From positions 682,001 to 746,000 of the forward strand of contig OZ244938.1 of the NCBI GenBank assembly GCA_965222175.1: a DNA stretch of 64,000 nucleotides, given 5' to 3'. Positions 26,165-35,462 of this stretch are shown piece by piece. Under the pieces are notes generated by a model, which worked only from the letters and a program-made list of their open reading frames with translations, was not told the DNA's origin and ran no database searches. The DNA is from NORP240 sp965222175. Lineage in GTDB: Bacteria; Pseudomonadota; Gammaproteobacteria; Pseudomonadales; Pseudohongiellaceae. The translations under genes were made by a program, and so were the position numbers. Position 1 is the stretch's first letter. Each line of letters begins with the position of its first letter.

Positions 26165-26790
26165 TTCGAGTTGGACTGATAGACGATCAGGCGCTGATAC
26201 GCGAAGGAATCGCCCATCTGATCGAAATGTCCGGTATTGCCACCACCGCCTGGCAATTGGAGAGCGGTGAACAGGCCCTTGCACAGCTAAAATCCGACGC
26301 AGTTGACGTGTTGATCTGCGACATCCGAATGCCCGGTCTGGATGGTATCAGCCTGGTGAGGCGTCTGCGGGCAACCGGTGATCAACAGCCGGTTCTGATG
26401 CTCACCACTTTCGACGATTCCAAGCTGTTTATCGATGCACTGTCAGCGGGCGCGAACGGATTTCTACTGAAGGATGTCTCGCTGGACAAACTCATGGAGG
26501 CCATACAGACTTTGGCAGGCGGCGGATTTATTGCCGAGCCCCGCCTGGTCTCACAGGCGGACACTCACGTCAGCGAAATGGCGCCGGACCCGGGCAACAG
26601 CCTGACCAGGAAAGAGCGGGACGTATTACGCCTAATTGCCGGCGGACTCTCCAATCGGGAGATCGCCACCGTTATCCACTTGACGGAAGGAACGATCAAA
26701 AACCACGTCTCCAGTATTCTGTCCAAGCTGAACTGCCGGGATAGGACACAGGCGGTACTGTATGCAATTCATTGGCGACTGCTCGATTGA
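26161..26790 (+). CDS. NarL/LuxR-type response regulator
   Basis: 209 residues. The receiver domain has acidic residues in GLIDDQAL, phospho-acceptor Asp54 (LICDIRMPGL), a Thr in LMLTTFDD and Lys in FLLKDVS. A GerE/LuxR DNA-binding domain follows (LTRKERDVLRLIAGGLSNRE, then 'IKNHVSSILSKLNCRDRTQA'). It is translationally coupled to the kinase. The divergent carotenoid-oxygenase unit is the nearest candidate target, which has not been shown. Confidence 0.94.
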   Translation: MIRVGLIDDQALIREGIAHLIEMSGIATTAWQLESGEQALAQLKSDAVDVLICDIRMPGLDGISLVRRLRATGDQQPVLMLTTFDDSKLFIDALSAGANGFLLKDVSLDKLMEAIQTLAGGGFIAEPRLVSQADTHVSEMAPDPGNSLTRKERDVLRLIAGGLSNREIATVIHLTEGTIKNHVSSILSKLNCRDRTQAVLYAIHWRLLD

Positions 26791-27083
26791 TGTTTCCTTA
26801 GGCTCACTGGGCAAAAGCCCTTGGTCTTAAAATTCGCCCAGGTCTGCTGGATTTTTGACCTGCTACCTGCAGAACTAATCAATCAACTTATTTCATAGAG
26901 CGATCATGCTCCCTGAAACGTTGGCAACCCGGTACTTTTTGTCTGTTTTCTGACTGGATAATGGACATTCAGGGGCATGGATCAGCTGAATTGAAGGATG
27001 GTCAGAGAATCGGTAAAAAACGCAAATTCTGGTAGGGCGTGGACCAATAATCCGGAAATCAGAACCAGACGGTAAGGAATGTG

Positions 27084-28601
27084 TCAGGATGTCTGTTCCT
27101 GCTCAACAACCAGCCGGGTCAGGGTCCGAAAATCGGTCTTGCCGCTGCCCATGCGGGGAAATTCCGGTATCACGACAAATTTCTTCGGCAGTGCCAGGTT
27201 GGGCAGGTGGGCGGACAGTTTTTTCAGGATTTCCTGTTCGTCGATCTTTTCGGTGGTGACGGCAACGATGCGCGAGCCGCGTTTGGCGTCCGGTAACTCG
27301 ACCGCGCAGCACTCGATCTGTGTCGGCGTCACTTCGTCGAGGGTTTCTTCCACGTTGACCAGGGACACCATTTCGCCGCCGATCTTGACGAATCGTTTCA
27401 GGCGACCCTGATGCCAGAGGTAGCCGTCCTCATCCAGGTAGCCCAGGTCACCGGTATCGTACCAGCCGCCTTTCAATCTCAGTGACGTTTCTTCGGTATC
27501 ATTCAGGTAACCCTGCATCACCCCGGCGCCGCGAACCAGGATCTTTCCGGTTTCTCCCGGCGCGCATTCCTGGCCGGTTTCGTAACTGACTATTTTTACT
27601 TCGGTGCCCGGGATGGGCCTGCCGATGCTGCCCGGCCTGTTGGCTTCCCGGGGATTGGCGGAGATGACGGGCGAAGTCTCGGTAGTGCCGTAGCCTTCGA
27701 TGATTTCAATACCGTGCTTTTCGCGGAAGCCCTGACGCAGGGACTCGGGGCACTTGTCCGCACCGGAAACCACCAGGCGCAGGCTGTCGAAGCTGCCGGG
27801 GCTGGAACGTTTGAGATAGCCTTCGAGAAAAAACGGCGTACCCACGACGATTTCCGGCTTTTTTTCCCGGATAATGCGCGCCACTGTCTTGAACTCCAGG
27901 GGATTGGCGTAGTCCATGGACGTCATTCCGTGAGTCAGGGGAGTCCACAGGTTGACTGTCAGTCCGAACACGTGGAAATAGGGCAGCACCGACAGCATGC
28001 TATCGAAGTCCTTGATACGCATCATTGCCGAAAACGCGTCGATATTGGACTCGATGTTGCGGTGGCTCAGCTGTACAACCTTGGGATCTTTCTCACTGCC
28101 GCTGGTAAACAGGACAACGGCACTGGCTTCACTGTTCTGTTTGCCGTTCAACAGGCATAACAGCGATGAGGGCAGCCTGCTTTTCAGATAGGCCCAGGCT
28201 TTCTCCCGGCGACCAAGACTGCCCAGCAGGTCCTCGATAAAGACCATATCGGGCAGTACCGGACAACCGGTTTTTTCCAGCAGGGTCCGGGTGGTGATTA
28301 TGGTTTTGAAGTCGCACTGCCGTTGAGCATACAGGCAGTTTTTTTCCGCACCGGTGGAATAGTTGATCATCACCGGCGCCAGTCCCGCCATGGTCGCGCC
28401 GATGATAGCCAGGGCGCCGGCCGACGAGGTGGGCAGCATGACGCCGATACGGCCTCCCTCCATTTTTCTGAATCGTCTGGCCAGCACCAGGGATGCCACC
28501 AGCGCCTGTTCGTAACTCACGTCGCGATTGAGGTTACAGTCAATAATGGCGGTCTTGTGCCGGTTCTTCCTGGCAGACCTGATAAAGTTATGGTGCAGCA
28601 T
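27084..28601 (-). CDS. AMP-forming acyl-CoA/acyl-ACP synthetase
   Basis: ANL-superfamily adenylating enzyme of 505 residues. Visible motifs: the P-loop-like 'VVLFTSGSEKDPKVVQLSHR', the A5 motif EGYGTTETSPV, A7 'GWYDTGDLGYLDEDGY', 'RLKRFVKIGGEMVSL' and the C-terminal lysine region (PRMGSGKTDFRTL). It is closest in feel to the synthetase half of Aas (2-acyl-glycerophosphoethanolamine acyltransferase/acyl-ACP synthetase), but the acyltransferase half is absent. It would activate a fatty acid through an acyl-adenylate. Exact substrate unknown. Confidence 0.85.
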   Translation of the reverse strand: MLHHNFIRSARKNRHKTAIIDCNLNRDVSYEQALVASLVLARRFRKMEGGRIGVMLPTSSAGALAIIGATMAGLAPVMINYSTGAEKNCLYAQRQCDFKTIITTRTLLEKTGCPVLPDMVFIEDLLGSLGRREKAWAYLKSRLPSSLLCLLNGKQNSEASAVVLFTSGSEKDPKVVQLSHRNIESNIDAFSAMMRIKDFDSMLSVLPYFHVFGLTVNLWTPLTHGMTSMDYANPLEFKTVARIIREKKPEIVVGTPFFLEGYLKRSSPGSFDSLRLVVSGADKCPESLRQGFREKHGIEIIEGYGTTETSPVISANPREANRPGSIGRPIPGTEVKIVSYETGQECAPGETGKILVRGAGVMQGYLNDTEETSLRLKGGWYDTGDLGYLDEDGYLWHQGRLKRFVKIGGEMVSLVNVEETLDEVTPTQIECCAVELPDAKRGSRIVAVTTEKIDEQEILKKLSAHLPNLALPKKFVVIPEFPRMGSGKTDFRTLTRLVVEQEQTS

Positions 28602-28862
28602 TGCACCATATTAGCCCAGTAAAGTCCGACTTGGGAATCTTCCCGTCAGGGGTTTACTGAAGATCGACAAAACAGGCATTGCCCTTGCCTGACTCCGGTT
28701 CAAGGGGGAAAATCAACAGGAGGGTGGGTCATCGTCCTGGTTATGGACGATTCACGCCGGCGTTTCTGCTGAAGAACCAGCAGTCGTGGCCCTGGAATCA
28801 CCTGTCAGCAGCAACAGAATATTGCATTCATCGGACTCACTGGAATAAATCAGGAAACTACT

Positions 28863-29735
28863 ATGCTCGAAAATATTGATACCGCGGTGCTCCTGGAGTA
28901 CGCAATAACTTATGGCACCAAGCTACTGGCGGCCATTGCCACATTGGTAATCGGTCTCTGGATCGTCGCGATCATTGTGCGGGTGGTCAAACGGGTTTTT
29001 GAACGCAGCAACGTGGATCCCTCGCTACGGGGCTTCCTTGGCAGCATGATATCAATCCTGCTGAAAGTGCTGGTCTATATCACCGCGCTGGGTGTGCTGG
29101 GCGTGGAGATGACATCCTTTATCGCTATATTGGGTGCCGCCGGCCTGGCCGTTGGCCTGGCTCTATCGGGCACACTGCAGAACTTTGCCGGCGGGGTCAT
29201 GATCCTGCTGTTCAAGCCGTTCAAGGTGGGTGACGTTATCGACGCCCAGGGTTATCTTGGTTCGGTAAAGGAAATTCAGATTTTCGTCACCATTCTGACC
29301 ACACCGGATAACAAGACCATTATTATCCCAAACGGACCCCTGTCGACGGATTCACTGGTCAATTTTTCCACCCAGGAAACGCGGCGGGTGGACTGGACTT
29401 TCGGTATTGCCTATGGGGACGACCTCGACAAGGCTTACGCGGTTCTCGACCGGCTTATTGCCGCCGACGAGAGAATACTGAAAGACCCGGAACCTTTCCG
29501 TGCTCTCACGGAACTGGCGGACAGCTCGGTCAATATCGTGGTTCGCTGCTGGGTAAACGCCTCTGACTACTGGGGTGTGTACTTCAAGATGAACGAAGAG
29601 GTTTATAAAACTTTCGACAAGGAAGGCCTGTCTATCCCGTTCCCGCAAACCGATGTGCATCTTTACCGGGAAGGCGTCGAAGCCGACGCTCCGGGCACGC
29701 CGGCTATCGCACCGTCGGCCGGTGGCCAGGACTGA
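28863..29735 (+). CDS. mscS: Small-conductance mechanosensitive channel (MscS family)
   Basis: 290 residues, close to E. coli MscS length. Three membrane helices (about residues 12-40, 60-80, 87-115); the pore helix is rich in Gly and Ala (ILGAAGLAVGLALSGTLQNF). The beta domain has the family motif 'FKPFKVGDVIDAQGYLGSVK' and 'DNKTIIIPNGPLSTDSLVNF'. It opens under membrane tension and protects cells in hypo-osmotic shock. Apparently a single-gene unit. Confidence 0.93.
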   Translation: MLENIDTAVLLEYAITYGTKLLAAIATLVIGLWIVAIIVRVVKRVFERSNVDPSLRGFLGSMISILLKVLVYITALGVLGVEMTSFIAILGAAGLAVGLALSGTLQNFAGGVMILLFKPFKVGDVIDAQGYLGSVKEIQIFVTILTTPDNKTIIIPNGPLSTDSLVNFSTQETRRVDWTFGIAYGDDLDKAYAVLDRLIAADERILKDPEPFRALTELADSSVNIVVRCWVNASDYWGVYFKMNEEVYKTFDKEGLSIPFPQTDVHLYREGVEADAPGTPAIAPSAGGQD

Positions 29736-29813
29736 GCCGGTCAGCTTCCCGTGTCTTCAGCGGATTGCGTCAGCCGGGCTTCAGGGCCCGGCTATCGATT
29801 ACCAGTCCATCAA

Positions 29814-30548
29814 TTACCAGGCTATCGCTTTGCCGTCCCAGTCAAGAAACACCAGATCATCCCCATGATCCTGGTCCATCAGCGTGATCAACCGCCGGGC
29901 GACGAAATCGGGCGTGAAAAGTTTACCCTCGGGAACCGATTTCTGAAACGGTTCTGACAGCGGCGAATCGGTAGTACCCGGGTGGAAAGCCATCAGGCGC
30001 ACGTTGGGCGCACGCCGGGCGAGTTCGATGGACGCGGTTTTCAGCAGCATGTTCAGGGCCGCCTTGGACGCCCGGTAGCTGTACCAGCCACCGCGCCGGT
30101 TGTCGGTGATGCTGCCGATGCGGGCGCTGAATATTGCGACCTTGCACGGGTTCCTGCCTGTCAACACCGGCCGCAGAGCCTGCAGCCACAGGATTGGAAT
30201 CACCGTGTTGACTTCCAATACCGTGTGCATCGCCTCGCGGGTCAGGTCTTCCAGGCGTTTCTCCGGCTGCAGATCGCCCTGGTGCAGGATACCGTTACAG
30301 AGAAACACCCTGGAGAAAGAGCCGCGCTGCTTTTCCAGGCTGGCGCCTGTCCGGGCAATGGAGGCTTCGCTGTAGTCGCTTGCCAGCCACTCCAGTCGTT
30401 GACCGTGCCGAACGGACAACCCGGTGTCTGGTGCCCGGCTTACCGCGACTACCTGCTGAATCTCCGGATCATTGAGCAGTTCATCCAGGATGGCTTCGGC
30501 GATGGTACTGCCAGCGCCGATAACGAGAGCGCGGTTCACCTCAGGCAT
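29814..30548 (-). CDS. Short-chain dehydrogenase/reductase (CsgA-like SDR)
   Basis: 244 residues with a Rossmann start (RALVIGAGSTIAEAILDELL), an NNG-equivalent segment (FLCNGILHQG), a catalytic Ser/Tyr/Lys set in 'ARIGSITDNRRGGWYSYRAS' followed by KAAL, and 'FHPGTTDSPLSEPF'. The glycine motif departs from the standard GxxxGxG. SDRs of this type often lie beside the FeS photolyase and DCC-family genes in marine gammaproteobacteria, as here. The substrate is not known. Confidence 0.88.
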   Translation of the reverse strand: MPEVNRALVIGAGSTIAEAILDELLNDPEIQQVVAVSRAPDTGLSVRHGQRLEWLASDYSEASIARTGASLEKQRGSFSRVFLCNGILHQGDLQPEKRLEDLTREAMHTVLEVNTVIPILWLQALRPVLTGRNPCKVAIFSARIGSITDNRRGGWYSYRASKAALNMLLKTASIELARRAPNVRLMAFHPGTTDSPLSEPFQKSVPEGKLFTPDFVARRLITLMDQDHGDDLVFLDWDGKAIAW

Positions 30549-30633
30549 GGTGACGGGTCTTTAATGGACGGCCCGGGGAAGGCGGCATTTCGCCGCTTCG
30601 TAGCTGTCGAATGACCCGCTGTGCAGCTCATGA

Positions 30634-31149
30634 TCACCTGTCGCATCCGCCAGCCTGTTTCCTGGCATTACCTGCGTCGCCAGCAGGTATGCGGCACGTG
30701 TCACAGCGCGCCTGGCCGGTGAGCAGGTAGCTGATGGCGTAGCGATAGCGGGCAAACACCCGGTAAGCGAGATCACTTAAAACCCGTATCACCGGCAGTC
30801 TGAGCAGCCTGAGCCAGCGGTGCTTGCCTACCATGGACCAGGCCTCGGCTGACACATCCAGCCCATAGAGCATGGAGCCGTCGTCGCGCTGGGCGTGCAG
30901 CCTGCGGTCGGCCTCGTCGGCATCGATATGCGGCCAGTCCGCCGCAAAGTCGGCATGATGAATATCGACGAACCGAAGGCGGCCGGCCGTGTCGAGGCTT
31001 TGTAACTGCTCTACCTCCGCGGCACACAGGGGGCAGTGGCTGTCGATGAACAGGGTCAATTCGGCACGCTCTTTATTAACAGCATCGTCGGTGCCGGCAT
31101 CGTCTCTGCTGCTGTCCGGGCTCGTGGTGTAGTAGTCTGCATCAGTCAT
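30634..31149 (-). CDS. DCC-family thiol-disulfide oxidoreductase-like protein (DUF393)
   Basis: 171 residues. The diagnostic motif is FIDSHCPLCAAEV (D..CPLC) near residue 35, followed by 'LRFVDIHHADFAADWPHI' and a later 'SMVGKHRWLRLLRLPVIRVL'. A second cysteine pair, ARCDTCRI, lies near the C-terminus. The first ~28 residues are acidic and poorly conserved, so the start may be downstream. The family is predicted to have a thioredoxin-like fold. The gene is divergent from the photolyase, sharing a 196-bp control region. Confidence 0.88.
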   Translation of the reverse strand: MTDADYYTTSPDSSRDDAGTDDAVNKERAELTLFIDSHCPLCAAEVEQLQSLDTAGRLRFVDIHHADFAADWPHIDADEADRRLHAQRDDGSMLYGLDVSAEAWSMVGKHRWLRLLRLPVIRVLSDLAYRVFARYRYAISYLLTGQARCDTCRIPAGDAGNARKQAGGCDR

Positions 31150-31345
31150 GGGATTGTGGAATTGATTCCTGCCCTGGTTGTCTGTGGATTGTTGCTCACC
31201 GGCACGCGTTACGAGGGTAGCGGGCCTGTATTAACCTATAAAGTCCAATACGCCGATAACCCCGTTCTGGGTCAGCAAGGTCCGGATTCGATTCCGCTGC
31301 GTAATGCCGGATCAACGGAAATAGCAATCAACAGGTGCCCGCCCG

Positions 31346-32905
31346 ATGAAAAAGTCCTATGAATGTCTGCGCCTGATTCTGGGTGATCAGCTTAACAGCC
31401 AGCACTCCTGGTTCGACGAAACCGATGACAACATCCTGTACCTTATCGCCGAGCTGCGACAGGAGACCGACTACGCGACCCATCACGTGCAGAAAGTCTG
31501 TGGATTCTTTGCCGCCATGCAGCATTTCGCCGGAGAGCTGAAGGCTAAAGGACATCACGTCCTGTACCTCGATCTGGATGATACGGCCCGGTGGTCGGAT
31601 TTAGCGGAACTGGTCAACGCCATGGCGAAGCGCTTCCGGGTATCCCGGTTCGAATACCAGCGGCCCGACGAGTTTCGCCTCATGGAGCAGTTGGAGAACA
31701 TGAGCCTGCCCCAAGGGACCCATCGCCAGGTCAGCGATTCGGAGCACTTTTTCCTGCCCTTTGCCGACCTGCCGCATTACTTTACCAGGGACTCCCATGT
31801 CCGGATGGAATCGTTCTACCGGAAGATGCGCCGCCGCTTCTGCATCCTGATGGACGACGATCAGCCCGAGGGCGGAACGTGGAATTTTGACAAGGAGAAC
31901 CGCCAGCGATTCCGGGATGAAGATATCGAGGCTATTCCGGAGCCTTTGCTGTTCGGTAATGATGTCAGTGCCATCCTGGCGCGACTGCAACGACACGAGG
32001 TCGCAACCATCGGCACCGCCACGAAAGAGCTGGTGTGGCCGGTCAACCGTCAGCAGTCACTGACGCTGCTGAAATTTTTCTGCCAGCAGTGCCTTGCCAA
32101 TTTCGGCAGATACCAGGATGCCATGACCGGGCAGGGAGAACCCCGGTGGAGCCTGTACCATTCCAGGCTGTCCTTTGCCCTGAACTGCAAAATGCTGTCG
32201 CCGGCGGAGGTTGTCGACGCGGCGATCTCCCGTTACCGACGGGCGAAAAAGAATACTGTCACTATTGCCCAGGTGGAAGGCTTTGTGCGGCAGATCCTCG
32301 GCTGGCGGGAGTACGTCAGGGGGGGTTACTGGACCAATATGCCCGATTACGCCACCCGCAACCGACTGCGGGCCCAACGTGGTCTGCCGGACTTTTTCTG
32401 GACCGGAGATACCAGAATGTCGTGCCTGCGGAATGCAATTTCGCAATCGCTGGAGTTTGCCTACGCACATCACATACAGCGGTTGATGGTGACCGGCAAT
32501 TTTGCCCTGCTGGCCGGTATCAACCCCCGGGAGGTGGATGAGTGGTACCTGGGTATCTACATGGATGCCATCGAGTGGGTGGAATTGCCGAATACGCGGG
32601 GGATGAGTCAGTATGCCGACGGCGGGTTGATTGCCACCAAGCCTTACGCTGCCAGTGGCAACTACACCAACAGGATGAGTGACTATTGTGGTTCCTGTCA
32701 CTACCAGGTTAAAGAAAAGACCGGCGAGCGTTCCTGTCCGCTGAACAGTCTCTACTGGCATTTCATGGTCAGGCACCGGGATCGGTTCAGTGGCAACCAA
32801 CGCATCGGCATGGTCTACCGCAACTGGGACAGGATGAATGCCAGTGTGCAACAGCACACCCTGGATCGGGCCCGCTGGGTGCTAGAGCACCTGGACGAGT
32901 TGTAA
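31346..32905 (+). CDS. Iron-sulfur bacterial cryptochrome/photolyase (FeS-BCP, PhrB type)
   Basis: 519 residues, the usual length of the prokaryotic (6-4) photolyase group. It begins with the family text 'LRLILGDQLNSQHSWF'. The four cysteines for the [4Fe-4S] cluster are at 360, 448, 451 and 464 (RMSCLR, DYCGSCHY, RSCPLN), keeping the same mutual spacing as in Agrobacterium PhrB as I recall it. 'AHHIQRLMVTGNFALLAGI' is the FAD/active-site region with paired histidines. It probably repairs (6-4) photoproducts with blue light using FAD and a lumazine-type antenna; a signalling role is also possible. Confidence 0.93.
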   Translation: MKKSYECLRLILGDQLNSQHSWFDETDDNILYLIAELRQETDYATHHVQKVCGFFAAMQHFAGELKAKGHHVLYLDLDDTARWSDLAELVNAMAKRFRVSRFEYQRPDEFRLMEQLENMSLPQGTHRQVSDSEHFFLPFADLPHYFTRDSHVRMESFYRKMRRRFCILMDDDQPEGGTWNFDKENRQRFRDEDIEAIPEPLLFGNDVSAILARLQRHEVATIGTATKELVWPVNRQQSLTLLKFFCQQCLANFGRYQDAMTGQGEPRWSLYHSRLSFALNCKMLSPAEVVDAAISRYRRAKKNTVTIAQVEGFVRQILGWREYVRGGYWTNMPDYATRNRLRAQRGLPDFFWTGDTRMSCLRNAISQSLEFAYAHHIQRLMVTGNFALLAGINPREVDEWYLGIYMDAIEWVELPNTRGMSQYADGGLIATKPYAASGNYTNRMSDYCGSCHYQVKEKTGERSCPLNSLYWHFMVRHRDRFSGNQRIGMVYRNWDRMNASVQQHTLDRARWVLEHLDEL

Positions 32906-33027
32906 CGGTGGTACAGCGCTGACCGGTTCCGGCGGCGAGAGGCATCCGTTACTGGTCGATTACATATTGATTCCTCTGGTCAAAACCACTACCTTACGCG
33001 GGTTGAGTTAACTCTCCTGGAGAAATT

Positions 33028-34086
33028 ATGAAGATTTTCATACTGTTAATGACAGCTGGAGGTCTTGGGATCGCTGGTTTGAACGGTGCCGTTGCCCAGT
33101 CGTCCAGTGATTTTGAAACACCGCGTACGGAGTGGGGCCAGCCGGATCTGCAGGGAGTCTGGAACTTCTCCTCGGATATACCCATGCAGAGACCGCAGCG
33201 ATACGGCGATCGCCAATTCCTGACCCAGGACGAGATTGCCGGAATCGAGGCCAGGCGAGCCGCCGCGGCCGCAAGGGCAGCCCAGCAGGCCGACCCGGCG
33301 GCTGCCAACCGTGATGCCCCACCAGCCGGCGCCAGCGGACCCGGGGGCTACAATGATTTCTGGGTGGAACAGGCCGGTATCGGCGAGACTCGCCGCACCT
33401 CTCATATAATCTACCCGCCCGACGGTCGTTTTCCGCCCAGGGTGGAGGGTGTGCCGGTGCAGCGCGGCGGGCTGGGGCCGGATATTCCCGGAGAGCGGCC
33501 GGTGCGCTACACCGTGGGCGGCATTGCCAAGGACGGTCCGGAAGACCGCGGCCTGTCGGAACGCTGTATCGTGGGGTTCAATTCGGGCCCGCCCTTCAAT
33601 CCCAGCCTGTACAACAACAACGTCCAGATTTTCCAGAATCGAGATACCGCGGTGATCATGACCGAGATGATCCACGATGCCCGGATCGTGCCGCTGTATG
33701 ACGGCCCCGAGGACTTCCCGGAGCTCGACGAGGACCTGCGCCTGTGGTCCGGCGACTCACGGGGCTACTGGGATGGGGAGTCGCTGGTGGTCGTAACCGG
33801 CAACTTTACCGACCTGACCACCAGTTACAGTGCCTTTGGCACCGCCTATGACAAGGTGCTGACGGAACGGTTCACGCGGGTGGACTACGATACCGTCAAC
33901 TACGAATGGACCATCGAGGACCCGTCGACCTTCACCGACCACATTACGGCCATCGTGCCCATGACCAAGGTGGCAGGACAGCTGTATGAATATGCCTGCC
34001 ATGAAGGCAACTACGGGATGGTGAATATACTGCGTGGTGAAAGAATGGCGGAGCAGCGGGCTGCTGAAGGTGAAAGCACCAGGTAG
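33028..34086 (+). CDS. Secreted protein of the 'PDLQGVW' family, copy A
   Basis: 352 residues with a signal peptide (MKIFILLMTAGGLGIAGLNG..AQ) and TCTCCTGGAGAA before the ATG. The mature protein starts 'TEWGQPDLQGVWNFSSDIP', contains an Ala-rich stretch, a 'LSERCIVGFNSGPP' segment, 'MTEMIHDARIVPLYDG', 'WDGESLVVVTGNF' and a C-terminal 'GQLYEYACHEGNYGM'. The same order of motifs is present in the protein at 48939-49958. The family is widespread in environmental bacteria but, to my knowledge, functionally uncharacterised. Two conserved cysteines (SERC, YACHE) could form a disulfide in the periplasm. The next gene is a more distant relative. Confidence 0.85.
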   Translation: MKIFILLMTAGGLGIAGLNGAVAQSSSDFETPRTEWGQPDLQGVWNFSSDIPMQRPQRYGDRQFLTQDEIAGIEARRAAAAARAAQQADPAAANRDAPPAGASGPGGYNDFWVEQAGIGETRRTSHIIYPPDGRFPPRVEGVPVQRGGLGPDIPGERPVRYTVGGIAKDGPEDRGLSERCIVGFNSGPPFNPSLYNNNVQIFQNRDTAVIMTEMIHDARIVPLYDGPEDFPELDEDLRLWSGDSRGYWDGESLVVVTGNFTDLTTSYSAFGTAYDKVLTERFTRVDYDTVNYEWTIEDPSTFTDHITAIVPMTKVAGQLYEYACHEGNYGMVNILRGERMAEQRAAEGESTR

Positions 34087-34164
34087 ACCCGTGTCATCGC
34101 CCGGACACCGAATGTTCCATGAGTAAAGTAATCGGAATTTAATGAAAGAGATCAGGGTTATTCA

Positions 34165-35013
34165 ATGAATATGAAAAATAAAGGAAACAGCCTTGCCATC
34201 CTGGCAATGTTAACCATCGGCCTGCTGGCCACTGCCGGGCATGCCCAACCACTTGACGAGATCCCGCGCACGCCCAGTGGCAAGCCGGATTTCAGCGGAA
34301 TCTGGCAGGCCATCACCTCGGCACACTGGGATATCGAGCCCCACGTGGCGGCTTACGGGGAGGTACCGGAACGCTTCGGTGCCCTCACCGCGGTACCGCC
34401 GGGTCTGGGCATCGTCGAAGGTGGCGAGATTCCCTATACCGAGGCGGCGCGACGGATCCGCGACGAAAACAAGGCCAACACCCTGGAGCGTGATCCGCTG
34501 GCGGCCTGCTACATGCCCGGTGTCCCCCGCGCCAACTACCTGCCGTTTCCATTCCAGATCGTACAATCCCAGGACATCATTCTGATTGCCTATGAATTCG
34601 CCGAGTCAAATCGCATTCTTTACGTGGACCAGCCGGAAATCGAGTCCCAGGTGGACGCCTGGATGGGTCATTCCAACGCGCACTGGGAAGGCGATACGCT
34701 GGTTGTCCGGGTAACCGGACAGATGCCGGATACCTGGTTTGATCGGGCAGGAAATCACCATTCCTATGAAATGGTCGTCGAGGAACGCTGGACCTATGCC
34801 AGCCCCAATCACATCAACTACGAAGCAACCATTACGGATCCACAGACCTTCACCCGACCCTGGCAGATAAGCCTGCCCATCTACCGACGCATCGAGCCGA
34901 ACATGCAACTGCTGGAGTTCAAGTGCGCCGAGTTTGCCGAGGAGTACCTGTACGGAGAATTCCGCAAGCCGGGAACGACCCGGGCCGGTGCGCGTCCGGA
35001 TACGGATCAGTAG
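34165..35013 (+). CDS. Secreted protein of the 'PDLQGVW' superfamily, shorter variant
   Basis: 282 residues, signal peptide ending near GLLATAGHAQ. 'TPSGKPDFSGIWQAITSAHW' matches the opening motif of the previous protein; 'RDPLAACYMPGVPRANYLPF' and 'NAHWEGDTLVVRVTGQMPD' follow, then 'NYEATITDPQTFTRPWQISL' and 'LLEFKCAEFAEEYLYGEF'. The cysteine positions correspond to the longer family members. It follows copy A by about 80 bp on the same strand and ends at a strong terminator, so the two are probably one unit. Function unknown. Confidence 0.85.
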   Translation: MNMKNKGNSLAILAMLTIGLLATAGHAQPLDEIPRTPSGKPDFSGIWQAITSAHWDIEPHVAAYGEVPERFGALTAVPPGLGIVEGGEIPYTEAARRIRDENKANTLERDPLAACYMPGVPRANYLPFPFQIVQSQDIILIAYEFAESNRILYVDQPEIESQVDAWMGHSNAHWEGDTLVVRVTGQMPDTWFDRAGNHHSYEMVVEERWTYASPNHINYEATITDPQTFTRPWQISLPIYRRIEPNMQLLEFKCAEFAEEYLYGEFRKPGTTRAGARPDTDQ

Positions 35014-35037
35014 TGTAGTTCTGAGGCACCGCTGAAT

Positions 35038-35070
35038 AGGGCTGGAACTGATGTTCCGGCCCTTTTTTTT
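35038..35070 (+). terminator. Rho-independent terminator
   Basis: AGGGCTGGAAC-TGAT-GTTCCGGCCCT forms an 11-bp stem (one T-G wobble) with a 4-nt loop, followed by eight T. It lies 25 bp after the stop at 35013. Confidence 0.93.
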
Positions 35071-35145
35071 ACCTCATCCGAAAGTCTGGTCCCTGTAAAC
35101 AGTTGCTTACCGATGACAGGGCCTCGATTGACTCACGGGACCTGC

Positions 35146-35351
35146 GGAGAGAAATTTTCCTCGTCCCTCCGGAAAATTTCTCTCCTCCGGCCATCACACG
35201 CCTTGGTCTTCACGGGCTTCGAAATGGCGCCAATAGCTGGGGAGATGGGTTGATCCAGGCGACAAGTTTTGAGGTTGATGGAACGAAACCACAGCGACCA
35301 AGGCGTGTGATGGTCGGAAGCCGTGAGTTTTCCCGCGTCTCAGCGGGAAAA
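35146..35351. repeat. Highly structured intergenic element
   Basis: Three perfect inverted repeats lie within 206 bp. A 15-bp stem with 10-nt loop spans 35146-35185 (GGAGAGAAATTTTCC and its complement). An 18-bp pair (CCATCACACGCCTTGGTC at 35191-35208, complement at 35296-35313) has an 87-bp spacer. A 9-bp stem with 6-nt loop spans 35328-35351 (TTTTCCCGC/GCGGGAAAA). No T tract follows. No protein is encoded. It may be a structured RNA or a small non-autonomous repeat; a diverged relative lies at 37229-37325. Confidence 0.7.
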
Positions 35352-35462
35352 GTCGCGGCTGCAGACCCCAAGACCCCATAACTGGATTCCACAAAAAGTA
35401 GCGTAGTGGTGTTTCTCGACCCAGCAGGCACGACTGCTTACCTGGTACGCAGCAACGTGGAT

